NCBI GenBank assembly: GCA_001824635.1 | Contig: MHYB01000100.1 | Coordinates: forward strand, 1-12,712 | From: Planctomycetes bacterium GWF2_50_10 | GTDB taxonomy: Bacteria; Planctomycetota; Phycisphaerae; Sedimentisphaerales; GWF2-50-10 | DNA: 12,712 bases | Direction: 5' to 3' | Shown: piece after piece, positions 6,535 to 12,712 of the stretch | Layout: every line of letters begins with the position of its first letter | Numbering within the stretch: the stretch's first letter is position 1 | Translations under genes and position numbers: made by a program | The notes under the pieces: model-generated | Told to the model about the DNA's origin: nothing | What the model saw: the letters and a program-made list of their open reading frames with translations, nothing else | Databases searched by the model: none

Positions 6535-6564
6535 AGTATAACCACATGCCCCCGCCTTCGTCAA
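6535..6564 (-). promoter_or_regulatory. Sigma-70-type promoter of the rpmI-rplT operon
   Basis: On the minus strand TTGACG (6564-6559, 5 of 6) and TATACT (6540-6535, 5 of 6) are separated by 18 bases. Transcription would start near 6528, giving a leader of about 45 bases before the rpmI ATG. A direct-repeat copy touches the upstream edge of the -35 box. Confidence 0.7.
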
Positions 6565-6620
6565 GGCCCACTTTTACCTCTTTTTTACCTTCAGGCTCAT
6601 TTCAGGCCCACATACCTCTT
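6564..6620 (-). repeat. Direct repeat AAGAGGT-(2-4)-GTGGGCCT upstream of the rpmI promoter
   Basis: Two copies are read on the minus strand: AAGAGGT-AT-GTGGGCCT (6620-6604) and AAGAGGT-AAAA-GTGGGCCT (6582-6564). The GTGGGCCT halves are exactly 40 bases apart, close to four helical turns, and the near copy shares its last base with the -35 box. This arrangement fits an operator or activator site; the regulator is unknown. Confidence 0.5.
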
Positions 6621-6687
6621 GATTCTACTCGCCGTTTTCATTTTGTATCACTTTCGCCGCGTAAAGTTCAAAAAAAGATAACGCCAA

Positions 6688-6715
6688 TTGACTTATATAT
6701 TCATTAAGATAAACT
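6688..6715 (+). promoter_or_regulatory. Possible promoter for the 6907-9107 gene pair
   Basis: TTGACT (6688-6693) and TAAACT (6710-6715) are 16 bases apart on the plus strand. The -10 matches only 4 of 6. If used, the transcript would carry the hairpin element 6745-6889 in a leader of about 185 bases. Confidence 0.3.
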
Positions 6716-6744
6716 ACCGCCAGTGGATTCAGGATATTAAAATT

Positions 6745-6889
6745 TTTGTAACATTTTAGCCAAATGTAGAAAAGCCCTCGTTAGAGGGCGACAGCTTAAT
6801 AGCCCCAGGCGTGAGCCTGGGGAAAGCGGCACAAAAACTTAAAAGCCCCTGTAAGGGGCGACACAACCACTCGGCTAAAATGTTACAAA
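6745..6889 (+). repeat. MITE/REPIN-like element: 17-bp inverted repeats around three hairpins
   Basis: A perfect 17-bp inverted repeat (6745-6761 and 6873-6889, GGCTAAAATGTTACAAA on the right) bounds about 145 bp. Inside are three hairpins: GCCCTC-GTTA-GAGGGC (6774-6789), CCCCAGGC-GTGA-GCCTGGGG (6803-6822) and GCCCC-TGTAA-GGGGC (6845-6859). The first and third share the frame AAAAGCCC...GGGCGACA and look like duplicated units. No transposase is nearby. From memory, similar hairpin-rich units are scattered through planctomycete genomes and often miscalled as ORFs; I cannot verify this here. The open frame of the next gene continues into it, which would give a false N-terminus starting in the middle hairpin loop. 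Confidence 0.7.
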
Positions 6890-6906
6890 TTTTTATGGTA
6901 AGAATT

Positions 6907-7854
6907 ATGGCATCAGCACTTACACGGAAAATCGTTGCTCCATCAGGCGCAAGTATGACCGACCAGCAGTACCGTGATTTCCTCGAATCCTCATACACTC
7001 TTATGCGCAACTGCGGCCAGTATTTCGCTCCAGCGGAAAACATAAACTCGATGGAACTGGCCCATCTGATCCCCCAGATACCCGAAACCGTACTGGCCAT
7101 CTATGTCGGTATCAATGATGCTGTTTGCAACAAGGGCCTGGTAACCCCCTTCCTCGTCCGCCACGGCCATAATAACGTATTCGTCTTCGACCCCCAGCTT
7201 TACAGCGGGGCCAAAAACGTCCCATCAGGCACCATCGACGCAAAAGCCATCCTCGCCGGCTTTGAAGCACCAAATTCAAGCTGGAACCCCGATTGGACCT
7301 ATGTAATGATCGAAGACCCATCACGCACCTTCCATAGCCTCTGGCAGGAAAAGGGCTATATAGACATGATCCCAGCCAAGTTCGAGGATTTCACTGTCCT
7401 GACAAGCTCGGCAAAAAGCAAGGCCTGTGTCTTCATTGACCCCAAAGCCCTCGAACACCCGGTAAACGCATCGCGCCCGTATCTCAAAGCCGCCCTCGAT
7501 CGCGGCACAAAAACCGCCCACCAGTTTACCATCCCTGCCGCCATCGAAGGCGAAACCGCCGGCCTCGTGCCCCTCGTCCTAGAACAGGGAGAAAAGCTTT
7601 ATGTCGCCCGCGCCGATTTCGGCCCATGCACCCACTGCTGGAGCAATATCCACCCGGACAACTCCGAGCTGGCAGTTATAAATGAAAATTCCGCCGTCCC
7701 GCTGGATCTTGTTATCGCAAAGCCGCCGGTTGATTCAAAATTTGCCAAAGGCCTCGTACCTCCAAAGGGCAGCGCCGACATGACCACCGACTGGTTCTTC
7801 CGCGGAACACGAATCGTCCGCTCGCCACTGCTTGCCGGAATGTTCAAGGGCTGA
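6907..7854 (+). CDS. Unrecognised conserved-looking protein with a CTHC motif
   Basis: I do not recognise this family. The predicted product has 315 residues, no signal peptide and no clear membrane segment, so it is probably cytoplasmic. Visible features are a mixed alpha/beta composition, VRHGHNNVFVFDP at 84-96, and FGPCTHCWSNIHP at 238-250. The C241-T-H-C244 group with H249 close by could hold a metal or form a redox pair; this is inference. The frame stays open back to GTG 6811, but that start lies inside the hairpin repeat. ATG 6907 is the first plausible start just after the repeat, although only a weak GGTAAG precedes it; ATG 6895 is an alternative. A PfkB kinase gene starts 53 bases after the stop on the same strand, so a shared role in sugar or nucleoside use is likely. 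Codon use resembles its neighbours. Confidence 0.75.
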   Translation: MASALTRKIVAPSGASMTDQQYRDFLESSYTLMRNCGQYFAPAENINSMELAHLIPQIPETVLAIYVGINDAVCNKGLVTPFLVRHGHNNVFVFDPQLYSGAKNVPSGTIDAKAILAGFEAPNSSWNPDWTYVMIEDPSRTFHSLWQEKGYIDMIPAKFEDFTVLTSSAKSKACVFIDPKALEHPVNASRPYLKAALDRGTKTAHQFTIPAAIEGETAGLVPLVLEQGEKLYVARADFGPCTHCWSNIHPDNSELAVINENSAVPLDLVIAKPPVDSKFAKGLVPPKGSADMTTDWFFRGTRIVRSPLLAGMFKG

Positions 7855-7879
7855 TTCGTTTTGAAGATATAACACTATA

Positions 7880-7907
7880 AACTTAGAACTTAGAACTTGG
7901 AACTATC
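7880..7907. repeat. Four-unit heptanucleotide tandem array touching the kinase start codon
   Basis: Four 7-base units, AACTTAG, AACTTAG, AACTTGG and AACTATC, fill exactly 28 bases, and the ATG of the kinase gene is the very next base. The array occupies the place where a ribosome binding site is expected; only the GG in the third unit resembles one. Confidence 0.75.
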
Positions 7908-9107
7908 ATGTTAAAAACTCTCGCTGATAAACGCGTAATGGTCGCCGGGCATATCTGCCTCGATATTGCCCCAAGCTTTCCTGCAAACATTAGCGGTGAT
8001 ATACACACGATCCTCACCCCCGGTAAACTCGTCAACGTCGACCAAGCTATCCTATGCACCGGTGGAACAGTCTCAAACACCGGCCTTGCACTTGTGAAAC
8101 TCGGCGTCGATGTCGTCCTCAACGGCAAAGTCGGCGACGATCATTTAGGCACAATCGTAAAAAGCTGCCTCGGCCAAAAACGTGCAGCTTCCTTCAAAAC
8201 CGTCGCCGGCCAGAGCACTTCTTATAGCGTCATCATAGCCATCCCCGGCATAGACCGCATCTTTCTCCACAACCCCGGCACAAACGACACCTTCGGCTTC
8301 GAAGACATCGATTACGCCGCCGCCGAAAAATGCCTGCTTTTCCACTTCGGCTATCCGCCTCTTATGAAGCGAATGTTCCAAAACAATGGTGCCGAACTCA
8401 TCGAAATATTTAAGCGTGTCCGCGAGATGGGCGTAACCACCAGCCTTGACATGACCCTTCCCGACCCCGCCTCCGAAAGCGGCCAAGCCAATTGGGCCGT
8501 TATACTCAAAAAACTTTTGCCCTACGTCGATATATTCCTTCCCTCTGTCGAAGAGATCGCCTTCATGCTTGATCGCGAACTTTTCACCAAACGCAAAGCC
8601 CAGGCCGGCCACACCGACCCCGTTCACGTTTATCAAACCGCCGATTACCAGAAATTCGCCGATATGCTCCTCGACATGGGCGTTAAGATCGCCGCAATTA
8701 AAAGCGGTATCCGCGGCTACTACCTCCGCACATCCGCCGACATCTCAAAAATTGGCAAAGCCGCCCCGCAAACTTACGCCCCGTGGTCAAACCGCGAACT
8801 CTGGGCACCTTCATATAAGGCCGCCAAATTCGGTTCCGCCACCGGCGCGGGCGATGCCACCATCGCCGGATTCATCTGTGGCCTGCTCTCCGATTTCAGC
8901 CCCGAACAATCACTCTGCCTCGCAAATACCGTCGGTTGGCAGAATGTCCGTAATGTCGATGCCCTAAGCGGAATTGAAGATTGGCCCGCGACACTGAATT
9001 ACCTGGCCGATAAAACCCGCCCCCAAAACGACCCCGCCCTCGACTCCTCCTGGACATTCAACCCCCAAACAATGGTCTACCACACCCCCCGTGACCCAAA
9101 ACCATGA
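7908..9107 (+). CDS. PfkB/ribokinase-family carbohydrate kinase
   Basis: A 399-residue cytoplasmic kinase predicted to phosphorylate a sugar or nucleoside with ATP. Features in order: HICLDIAP (15-22), where the family usually has an N/G-x-D substrate loop; GGTVSNTGLALVKLG (52-66), the classic PfkB signature-1 region; GKVGDDHLG (73-81); LDMTLPD (180-186); LPSVEE (211-216) in place of the usual N-x-x-E; and SATGAGDATIAGF (310-322), the signature-2 anion hole with likely catalytic base D316. It is longer than typical ribokinases (about 310 residues), with an extended region at about 222-300 and a C-terminal tail after 365. The substrate cannot be told. The start is set by the ATG directly after the heptad array; no strong Shine-Dalgarno is visible. 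It probably shares a transcript with the unrecognised gene before it. A hairpin with a short T-run follows at 9142-9161. Confidence 0.88.
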   Translation: MLKTLADKRVMVAGHICLDIAPSFPANISGDIHTILTPGKLVNVDQAILCTGGTVSNTGLALVKLGVDVVLNGKVGDDHLGTIVKSCLGQKRAASFKTVAGQSTSYSVIIAIPGIDRIFLHNPGTNDTFGFEDIDYAAAEKCLLFHFGYPPLMKRMFQNNGAELIEIFKRVREMGVTTSLDMTLPDPASESGQANWAVILKKLLPYVDIFLPSVEEIAFMLDRELFTKRKAQAGHTDPVHVYQTADYQKFADMLLDMGVKIAAIKSGIRGYYLRTSADISKIGKAAPQTYAPWSNRELWAPSYKAAKFGSATGAGDATIAGFICGLLSDFSPEQSLCLANTVGWQNVRNVDALSGIEDWPATLNYLADKTRPQNDPALDSSWTFNPQTMVYHTPRDPKP

Positions 9108-9141
9108 AACTAACCCTATTTTATCTTGCTATCCCTAAATC

Positions 9142-9161
9142 AAGCCTACAAGGCTTATTTT
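9142..9161 (+). terminator. Probable terminator after the PfkB kinase gene
   Basis: AAGCCT (9142-9147) and AGGCTT (9151-9156) form a six-pair stem with a three-base loop, followed by ATTTT. It lies 35 bases after the kinase stop codon and before the convergent DUF2335-like gene. The T-run is short, so strength is uncertain. Confidence 0.5.
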
Positions 9162-9231
9162 AACCTTTGCTTAGTTTTGGATTTCGAAACCAAAAACAAT
9201 TGCATTTCGGATGTAGACAAAAAAAATGAAT

Positions 9232-9654
9232 TTAAGACGATTTCTTTCTCTTGAATAAGAACATTCCGATTATTGCGACAATCGGAAAACCACCAAGGAA
9301 ACCTCCTGCCCATAATATCCCGTTCAAAATACAATATACGCCAAGAGACAAAGCAAGGACACATATTGCAAACGCAAATATTTGACCGAACACGGTGATA
9401 ATAAACTCAGATTTTTGATACTGCTTTTCTAAATGTATCTTTGCTTCCGACTCAGATTTTTCAACTGACTGCCGGTGGAGTGATTGCAATTCAGCCATTT
9501 TGATAATTCGATCAGCACTTCCTGGGAGCGCATCCTCATACTTTATAAGCATATCAGGGTGAGGAAGAGGGCCACTGTATTGCTGAACCATTAGCTCGGC
9601 CTGAAGAGACCGTTCTCTTTGTTGACTAAGCTTTCGTAGAGGGCCTGACACCAC
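9232..9654 (-). CDS. DUF2335-like predicted membrane protein
   Basis: A 140-residue protein with a soluble N-terminal half and two membrane segments. The stretch YSGPLPHPDMLIKYEDALPGSADRIIKMAE (residues 26-55, shown in part as SGPLPHPD and PGSADRIIKMAE) matches my memory of DUF2335. It is followed by a charged, probably coiled-coil region (56-82), hydrophobic helices at about 84-109 and 113-134, and a KRKK tail predicted to face the cytoplasm. Function is unknown. The start is GTG at 9654, or the adjacent GTG at 9651, which is better spaced (seven bases) from AGGG in the complement of 9657-9663. Its start overlaps the end of the small upstream gene by up to 29 bases, a sign of translational coupling. 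Both genes are more AT-rich than the flanking housekeeping genes, suggesting acquisition. Confidence 0.75.
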   Translation of the reverse strand: MVSGPLRKLSQQRERSLQAELMVQQYSGPLPHPDMLIKYEDALPGSADRIIKMAELQSLHRQSVEKSESEAKIHLEKQYQKSEFIITVFGQIFAFAICVLALSLGVYCILNGILWAGGFLGGFPIVAIIGMFLFKRKKSS

Positions 9655-9853
9655 AATTCCCTTCGTGGCTTAAAAGTGCGCGGCTTATATCGTGGCCGAT
9701 AGTTTCCCAATCTTTACGTAACATATCGGCATCTGAAGGACGGCGAACAGGTTTGAAATGGGATTTGGGTATATAATATCCCCCTGACAGATCAAATACT
9801 GATACTGCGCCACGGAAGAAAGCATATCCAACTCTTTTAACAAATTCTGCCAT
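9626..9853 (-). CDS. Small uncharacterised protein, probable partner of the DUF2335 gene
   Basis: A 75-residue protein of no family I can name with certainty. It has an amphipathic basic N-terminus (MAEFVKRVGYAFFRG), then VFDLSGGYYIP at 19-29, and RRPSDADMLRKDWETIGHDI at 37-56, which resembles a short conserved helix. There is no clear transmembrane segment. I chose the ATG at 9851-9853; upstream ATG 9871 and TTG 9889 are also in frame, and none has a visible Shine-Dalgarno. The overlap of up to 29 bases with the following gene in another frame argues that it is real and coupled to it. A possible promoter directly upstream would give an almost leaderless message. Confidence 0.6.
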   Translation of the reverse strand: MAEFVKRVGYAFFRGAVSVFDLSGGYYIPKSHFKPVRRPSDADMLRKDWETIGHDISRALLSHEGNCGVRPSTKA

Positions 9854-9859
9854 ATTTAT

Positions 9860-9887
9860 ATAATATAACATAAATATGTATCGGCTC
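9860..9887 (-). promoter_or_regulatory. Possible promoter of the DUF2335 gene pair
   Basis: On the minus strand TTGAGC (4 of 6) and TATATT (5 of 6) are 16 bases apart in a very AT-rich stretch. The predicted start of transcription falls within a few bases of the ATG at 9853. AT-rich DNA gives such matches easily, so confidence is low. Confidence 0.3.
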
Positions 9888-9920
9888 AATATAAAAATTA
9901 GCTTAGTAATTTTAATAAGA

Positions 9921-9945
9921 AGGCATTTGTGTTCGCAAATTGCCT
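9921..9945 (-). terminator. Weak terminator-like hairpin after mraY
   Basis: AGGCATTTG (9921-9929) pairs with CAAATTGCCT (9936-9945) with one bulged base and a six-base loop. On the minus strand it is followed by TCTTATT, a poor U-run. It lies 45 bases after the mraY stop codon and would separate the dcw genes from the accessory pair. Confidence 0.4.
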
Positions 9946-9990
9946 AAAATCTTTTCTGCTGGTAAAAAACTCGCCTCGCATACTATATCC

Positions 9991-11121
9991 CTATCTTATC
10001 TTAAGCGTCGCCAGCGCCAAAAACGCAAACCCTATTGCCAGCAGCCAGAACCGCACCACAACCTGCGGCTCGCTCCACCCGGCAAGGTGAAAATGATGGT
10101 GTATCGGCGCACAGCGGAATATCCTCTTGCCGCCCGTATAGCGGAAATATCCCACCTGCAGCACCACCGAAAAAAGTTCCAGCATAAATACGCCCCCGAT
10201 GATAAACAGCAATACTTCGTGCCTTGTAACAAGCGCCCCGTAACCCATCGCCGCCCCAAGCGGCAGGGATCCGGTGTCCCCCATGAAAGTCTGGGCAGGA
10301 TGACAGTTGAACCACAAAAAACCCATCGCCGCCCCGAATATTGCAGAATAAAAAATCGCCAGTTCGCCCGCTCCCAGGATGTGCGGCAAAAGCAGGTAGC
10401 TCGCCCATGTCGTTTGTGTTACCGGACTCATCACCTCCGAAGCGAAAAAGCACAGCAGCACAAGCACCGCCGAAACTATCCCGACGCACCCCGTAGCCAG
10501 CCCGTCCATGCCGTCGGTAAGATTGACCGCGTTGGACGTCCCCGTCATATACATGATCGCGATAAGTATAAAAAGCCACTGCGGCAGCTGTATACCGTAT
10601 TTATAGAACGGCAGCCAGAACATCCGCCCGTCGGTGATATTTGTAAAATCGCTGAAAAGAAAGACCGCCACCAGTATGCCCCCGCCGAACTGGAACGCAA
10701 GTTTTTCCCATGCCTTTAACCCGTCGCGCCCGCTCTGCCTCTGCGCGCGTGTAAGCTTTAGCCAATCATCCCACGCCCCTATCCCGCCAAACCACATCAG
10801 CACAAATATGGCCTTGATCACGAACGGATTATCCACCCTCGCCCAAAGCAGCGTGCTCGAAACTATCGAAAGCAGAATAATAAGCCCGCCCATCGTTGGC
10901 GTATTGGCCTTTTCCTTCGTCAGTTCATTAAGTGCGGCATGATTGAACTCCGGCCTGTCGCCTATCTTCTTCCGCATCAGCCAGCGTATTATCCGCGGCC
11001 CGGTGAATATCGCGATAAGTAGACTTGTCAGCGCAGCAAGTATGCAGCGGAACATCACGTCCTGGTATGCGTGAAAGCCCGACTCATGGGCTTTGAAAAA
11101 CCAAAGTATATGATAGATCAT
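9991..11121 (-). CDS. mraY: Phospho-N-acetylmuramoyl-pentapeptide transferase
   Basis: A 376-residue polytopic inner-membrane enzyme that transfers phospho-MurNAc-pentapeptide from its UDP carrier to undecaprenyl phosphate, making lipid I. Conserved pieces in order are NTPTMGG (73-79), WDDW with the D118-D119 pair (117-120), NAVNLTDGMDGLA (197-209), FMGDTGSLPLG (279-289) and APIHHHFHLAGWSEPQVVVRFW (338-359, shown as APIHHHFHLAGW) with the triple histidine at 341-343. All expected catalytic positions are present, and length is slightly above the usual 360. It lies 31 bases after murF on the same strand and probably shares its transcript. The usual followers (murD, ftsW, murG) do not come next. 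Upstream of the ATG only a weak AAGA is visible as a ribosome binding site. Confidence 0.96.
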   Translation of the reverse strand: MIYHILWFFKAHESGFHAYQDVMFRCILAALTSLLIAIFTGPRIIRWLMRKKIGDRPEFNHAALNELTKEKANTPTMGGLIILLSIVSSTLLWARVDNPFVIKAIFVLMWFGGIGAWDDWLKLTRAQRQSGRDGLKAWEKLAFQFGGGILVAVFLFSDFTNITDGRMFWLPFYKYGIQLPQWLFILIAIMYMTGTSNAVNLTDGMDGLATGCVGIVSAVLVLLCFFASEVMSPVTQTTWASYLLLPHILGAGELAIFYSAIFGAAMGFLWFNCHPAQTFMGDTGSLPLGAAMGYGALVTRHEVLLFIIGGVFMLELFSVVLQVGYFRYTGGKRIFRCAPIHHHFHLAGWSEPQVVVRFWLLAIGFAFLALATLKIR

Positions 11122-11152
11122 TTCTTATGCTTGAAACTAAAGTTCAGTACCG

Positions 11153-12538
11153 CTATTTAGAACCAAACAGCTCTTTTATCTTCTCTACCGCGACCTCAAG
11201 CCTCGCGCCTCGCGAGCCTTTGATCAATATTATATCGTCATTTCGAAGCAAATTGGACAATTTATTGCACAATTCGTCGGTGTTTTCAAAACAATATGCC
11301 TCAATTTCCCCCGCCGATGCCTCCCTGGCCGCTTCCGCAACCATCTGACCCCACCGACCACTAGCCATCACCACACCCACTCCCCCCCCACCTATACGCA
11401 TTCCAAGCTCAATATGCAGCCTGTCGCTATGCTCACCTAACTCCAGCATCTGCCCGCAGATAAACACCGTACGCCTGTTTTTTTCAGCCTTTCCAATGGT
11501 TTCCAGCAGCTCCACCGCGTTTTTCATCGACGCGGGATTGGCGTTATAACAATCACTTATCACCAGCATCTGCCCAAGCCGTATCTGCTCAAGCCTCATC
11601 GCCACGCCTGCAAAATCCGCTATAGCCTCCGCAAATTGCCCCGCAGAAATTCCAACACTCTTGCATAACGCCCAGGCCGCCAACGCATTATCGATATTCC
11701 CCTTGCCCGGCACAGCGAGTTTTACACACTGCCCTTCTATCCAGAACTCGCTCGAAAACGCGTCCACCTTTATATTGCTTGCCGAAATATCCGCATGCCT
11801 GCTCTTGCCGAAAGTCGTATAATTAAACCCGCTTGCCAAACAGTATTCCGCAAGCCCCTCGCTGTCATCGTTTACGATCAGAACCCCGCCCTGCCGCAAA
11901 CCCGCCGCAATCGAAACCTTCTCCTTGATTATCGCCCCCACCGACCCGAAGTTTTCGATATGCGCCTCAAGCGCATTGACCACCACCGCAACATCAGGCT
12001 CCGCTATTCTGCTAAGGTATTCTATCTCCCCCGGATGATTGGACCCCAACTCAATTATTGCCACTTCATGGGACGCCTCGATCCCCATTATCGTCAGCGG
12101 CACACCTATATTGTTATTAAAGCTCTTTATCGCCGCGTGACATTTAAAAAATTTGCTAAGCACATGATAACTCATCTGCCGCGTCGTCGTCTTGCCCGCC
12201 GAACCCGTTATGCCGATTATCTTTGCCCCAATCCGCCGCCGGTATGCCCTCGCCAGTTCCCCCATAGCGACCACCGGGTCCGCAACCCTTACAAGCACCC
12301 CACCCAAACCCGCCGGCATATCAAAATCTCTATTAACTATCGCGCAGGCCGCTCCCTTCTCAAACGCAAGCCCCACATACTCATGTCCGTCGAAGTTCTC
12401 GCCTTTAATAGCCACAAAGCACTGCCCGCGACCTATCGTTCGCGTATCCGTGCTCACGCCGGCAAACACCGCATCACTATTAACTTTAACATCCGCCCTG
12501 ACTATCTTCGCCAGTTCACTTATTGAAAATTCTTTCAC
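11153..12538 (-). CDS. murF: UDP-N-acetylmuramoyl-tripeptide--D-alanyl-D-alanine ligase
   Basis: A 461-residue cytoplasmic Mur ligase that adds D-Ala-D-Ala to UDP-MurNAc-tripeptide with ATP. Domain 1 carries GVSTDTRTIGRGQCFVAIKG (27-46, in part). Domain 2 carries the P-loop GITGSAGKTTT (109-119), NNNIGVPLT (141-149), and NALEAHIENFGS (188-199). Domain 3 carries DCYNANPASMKNA (329-341) and KGSRGARLE (440-448), all typical of MurF. The GTG start at 12536-12538 overlaps the murE stop in GTGA, and AGGGG lies six bases upstream inside murE, so translation is likely coupled. A glycine run (GGGG at 383-386) is a slight local oddity. It is followed by mraY. Confidence 0.96.
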   Translation of the reverse strand: MKEFSISELAKIVRADVKVNSDAVFAGVSTDTRTIGRGQCFVAIKGENFDGHEYVGLAFEKGAACAIVNRDFDMPAGLGGVLVRVADPVVAMGELARAYRRRIGAKIIGITGSAGKTTTRQMSYHVLSKFFKCHAAIKSFNNNIGVPLTIMGIEASHEVAIIELGSNHPGEIEYLSRIAEPDVAVVVNALEAHIENFGSVGAIIKEKVSIAAGLRQGGVLIVNDDSEGLAEYCLASGFNYTTFGKSRHADISASNIKVDAFSSEFWIEGQCVKLAVPGKGNIDNALAAWALCKSVGISAGQFAEAIADFAGVAMRLEQIRLGQMLVISDCYNANPASMKNAVELLETIGKAEKNRRTVFICGQMLELGEHSDRLHIELGMRIGGGGVGVVMASGRWGQMVAEAAREASAGEIEAYCFENTDELCNKLSNLLRNDDIILIKGSRGARLEVAVEKIKELFGSK

Positions 12539-12711
12539 TTCCTGCCCCTGATAAACGCCTCTGCGATCTCAACGTCAGAAAAGTGTATCTTCTCCTTGCC
12601 GATGATCTGGTAATTCTCGTGCCCCTTGCCCGCGATAAGTATCACATCCCCCGTCTTAGCCTGCCCTATCGCAAGCCCGATCGCCTTTGCCCTGTCCGCC
12701 TCAACAGTAAC
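12535..12711 (-). CDS. murE: UDP-MurNAc-peptide synthetase MurE, C-terminal end (cut by window edge)
   Basis: Only the last 58 codons are in the window. The translation VTVEADRAKAIGLAI, then DVILIAGKGHENYQIIG and KIHFSDVEIA, is the C-terminal signature of MurE, which adds the third amino acid of the stem peptide (meso-diaminopimelate or lysine). The specificity motif lies outside the window, so which residue it adds is not known. Its TGA overlaps the murF GTG start by the sequence GTGA. Confidence 0.93.
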   Translation of the reverse strand, partial: VTVEADRAKAIGLAIGQAKTGDVILIAGKGHENYQIIGKEKIHFSDVEIAEAFIRGRK

Positions 12712-12712
12712 C

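Noticed and set aside
6391..6681. Plus-strand frame of 96 codons over rpmI and its promoter.
   Set aside because: It is antisense to rpmI and its control region and shows no protein-family features.
9174..9195. Second hairpin (GTTTTGG with CCAAAA) near the kinase gene terminator.
   Set aside because: A weak AT-rich stem without a T-run on either strand; the hairpin at 9142-9156 is the better terminator candidate.
9940..10719. Open frame of 259 codons on the plus strand over mraY.
   Set aside because: It is antisense to well-conserved MraY motifs and very rich in Arg, His, Gln and Pro, typical of a GC-biased shadow.

Overview
The window looks like chromosomal DNA of a bacterium at roughly 50% GC that makes peptidoglycan. 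The best guess is a planctomycete of the Phycisphaerae/Sedimentisphaerales type. This rests on recall and inference: the L34 variant, scattered single housekeeping genes in place of the usual long operons, and a hairpin-rich interspersed repeat. No 16S rRNA gene is present to prove it. Every recognised gene is intact except the one cut by the right edge.

Region 1 (1-4668, plus strand): a siroheme-synthesis dehydrogenase (SirC/Met8 type); a 43-codon rpmH gene with a near-consensus promoter and a strong terminator; a secreted VanY-like M15 peptidase; a DAACS-family symporter; and an NhaP2-type cation/proton antiporter.

Region 2 (4683-6564, minus strand): a translation operon read right to left as rpmI-rplT-pheS. 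It has a good promoter in front of rpmI, a folded rpmI-rplT spacer, and a terminator-like hairpin with eight U directly against the pheS start codon. infC and pheT, the usual neighbours, are absent.

Region 3 (6565-9161, plus strand): a 17-bp inverted-repeat element of about 145 bp carrying three hairpins, then an unrecognised 315-residue protein and a PfkB-family sugar kinase, probably one operon.

Region 4 (about 9110-9960, minus strand): an AT-rich accessory island with two overlapping genes, a small protein and a DUF2335-like membrane protein.

Region 5 (9991-12712, minus strand): part of the division/cell-wall (dcw) cluster, murE (3' end only), murF and mraY. The three products catalyse consecutive steps from UDP-MurNAc peptide to lipid I.

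The most interesting signals are not genes: the putative pheS attenuator, two unrelated four-unit heptanucleotide arrays of exactly 28 bp each abutting a gene boundary, the hairpin element, the folded rpmI-rplT spacer, and a 40-bp-spaced direct repeat touching the rpmI -35 box. I found no CRISPR array, tRNA, rRNA, integrase, or clear complete novel defence system.
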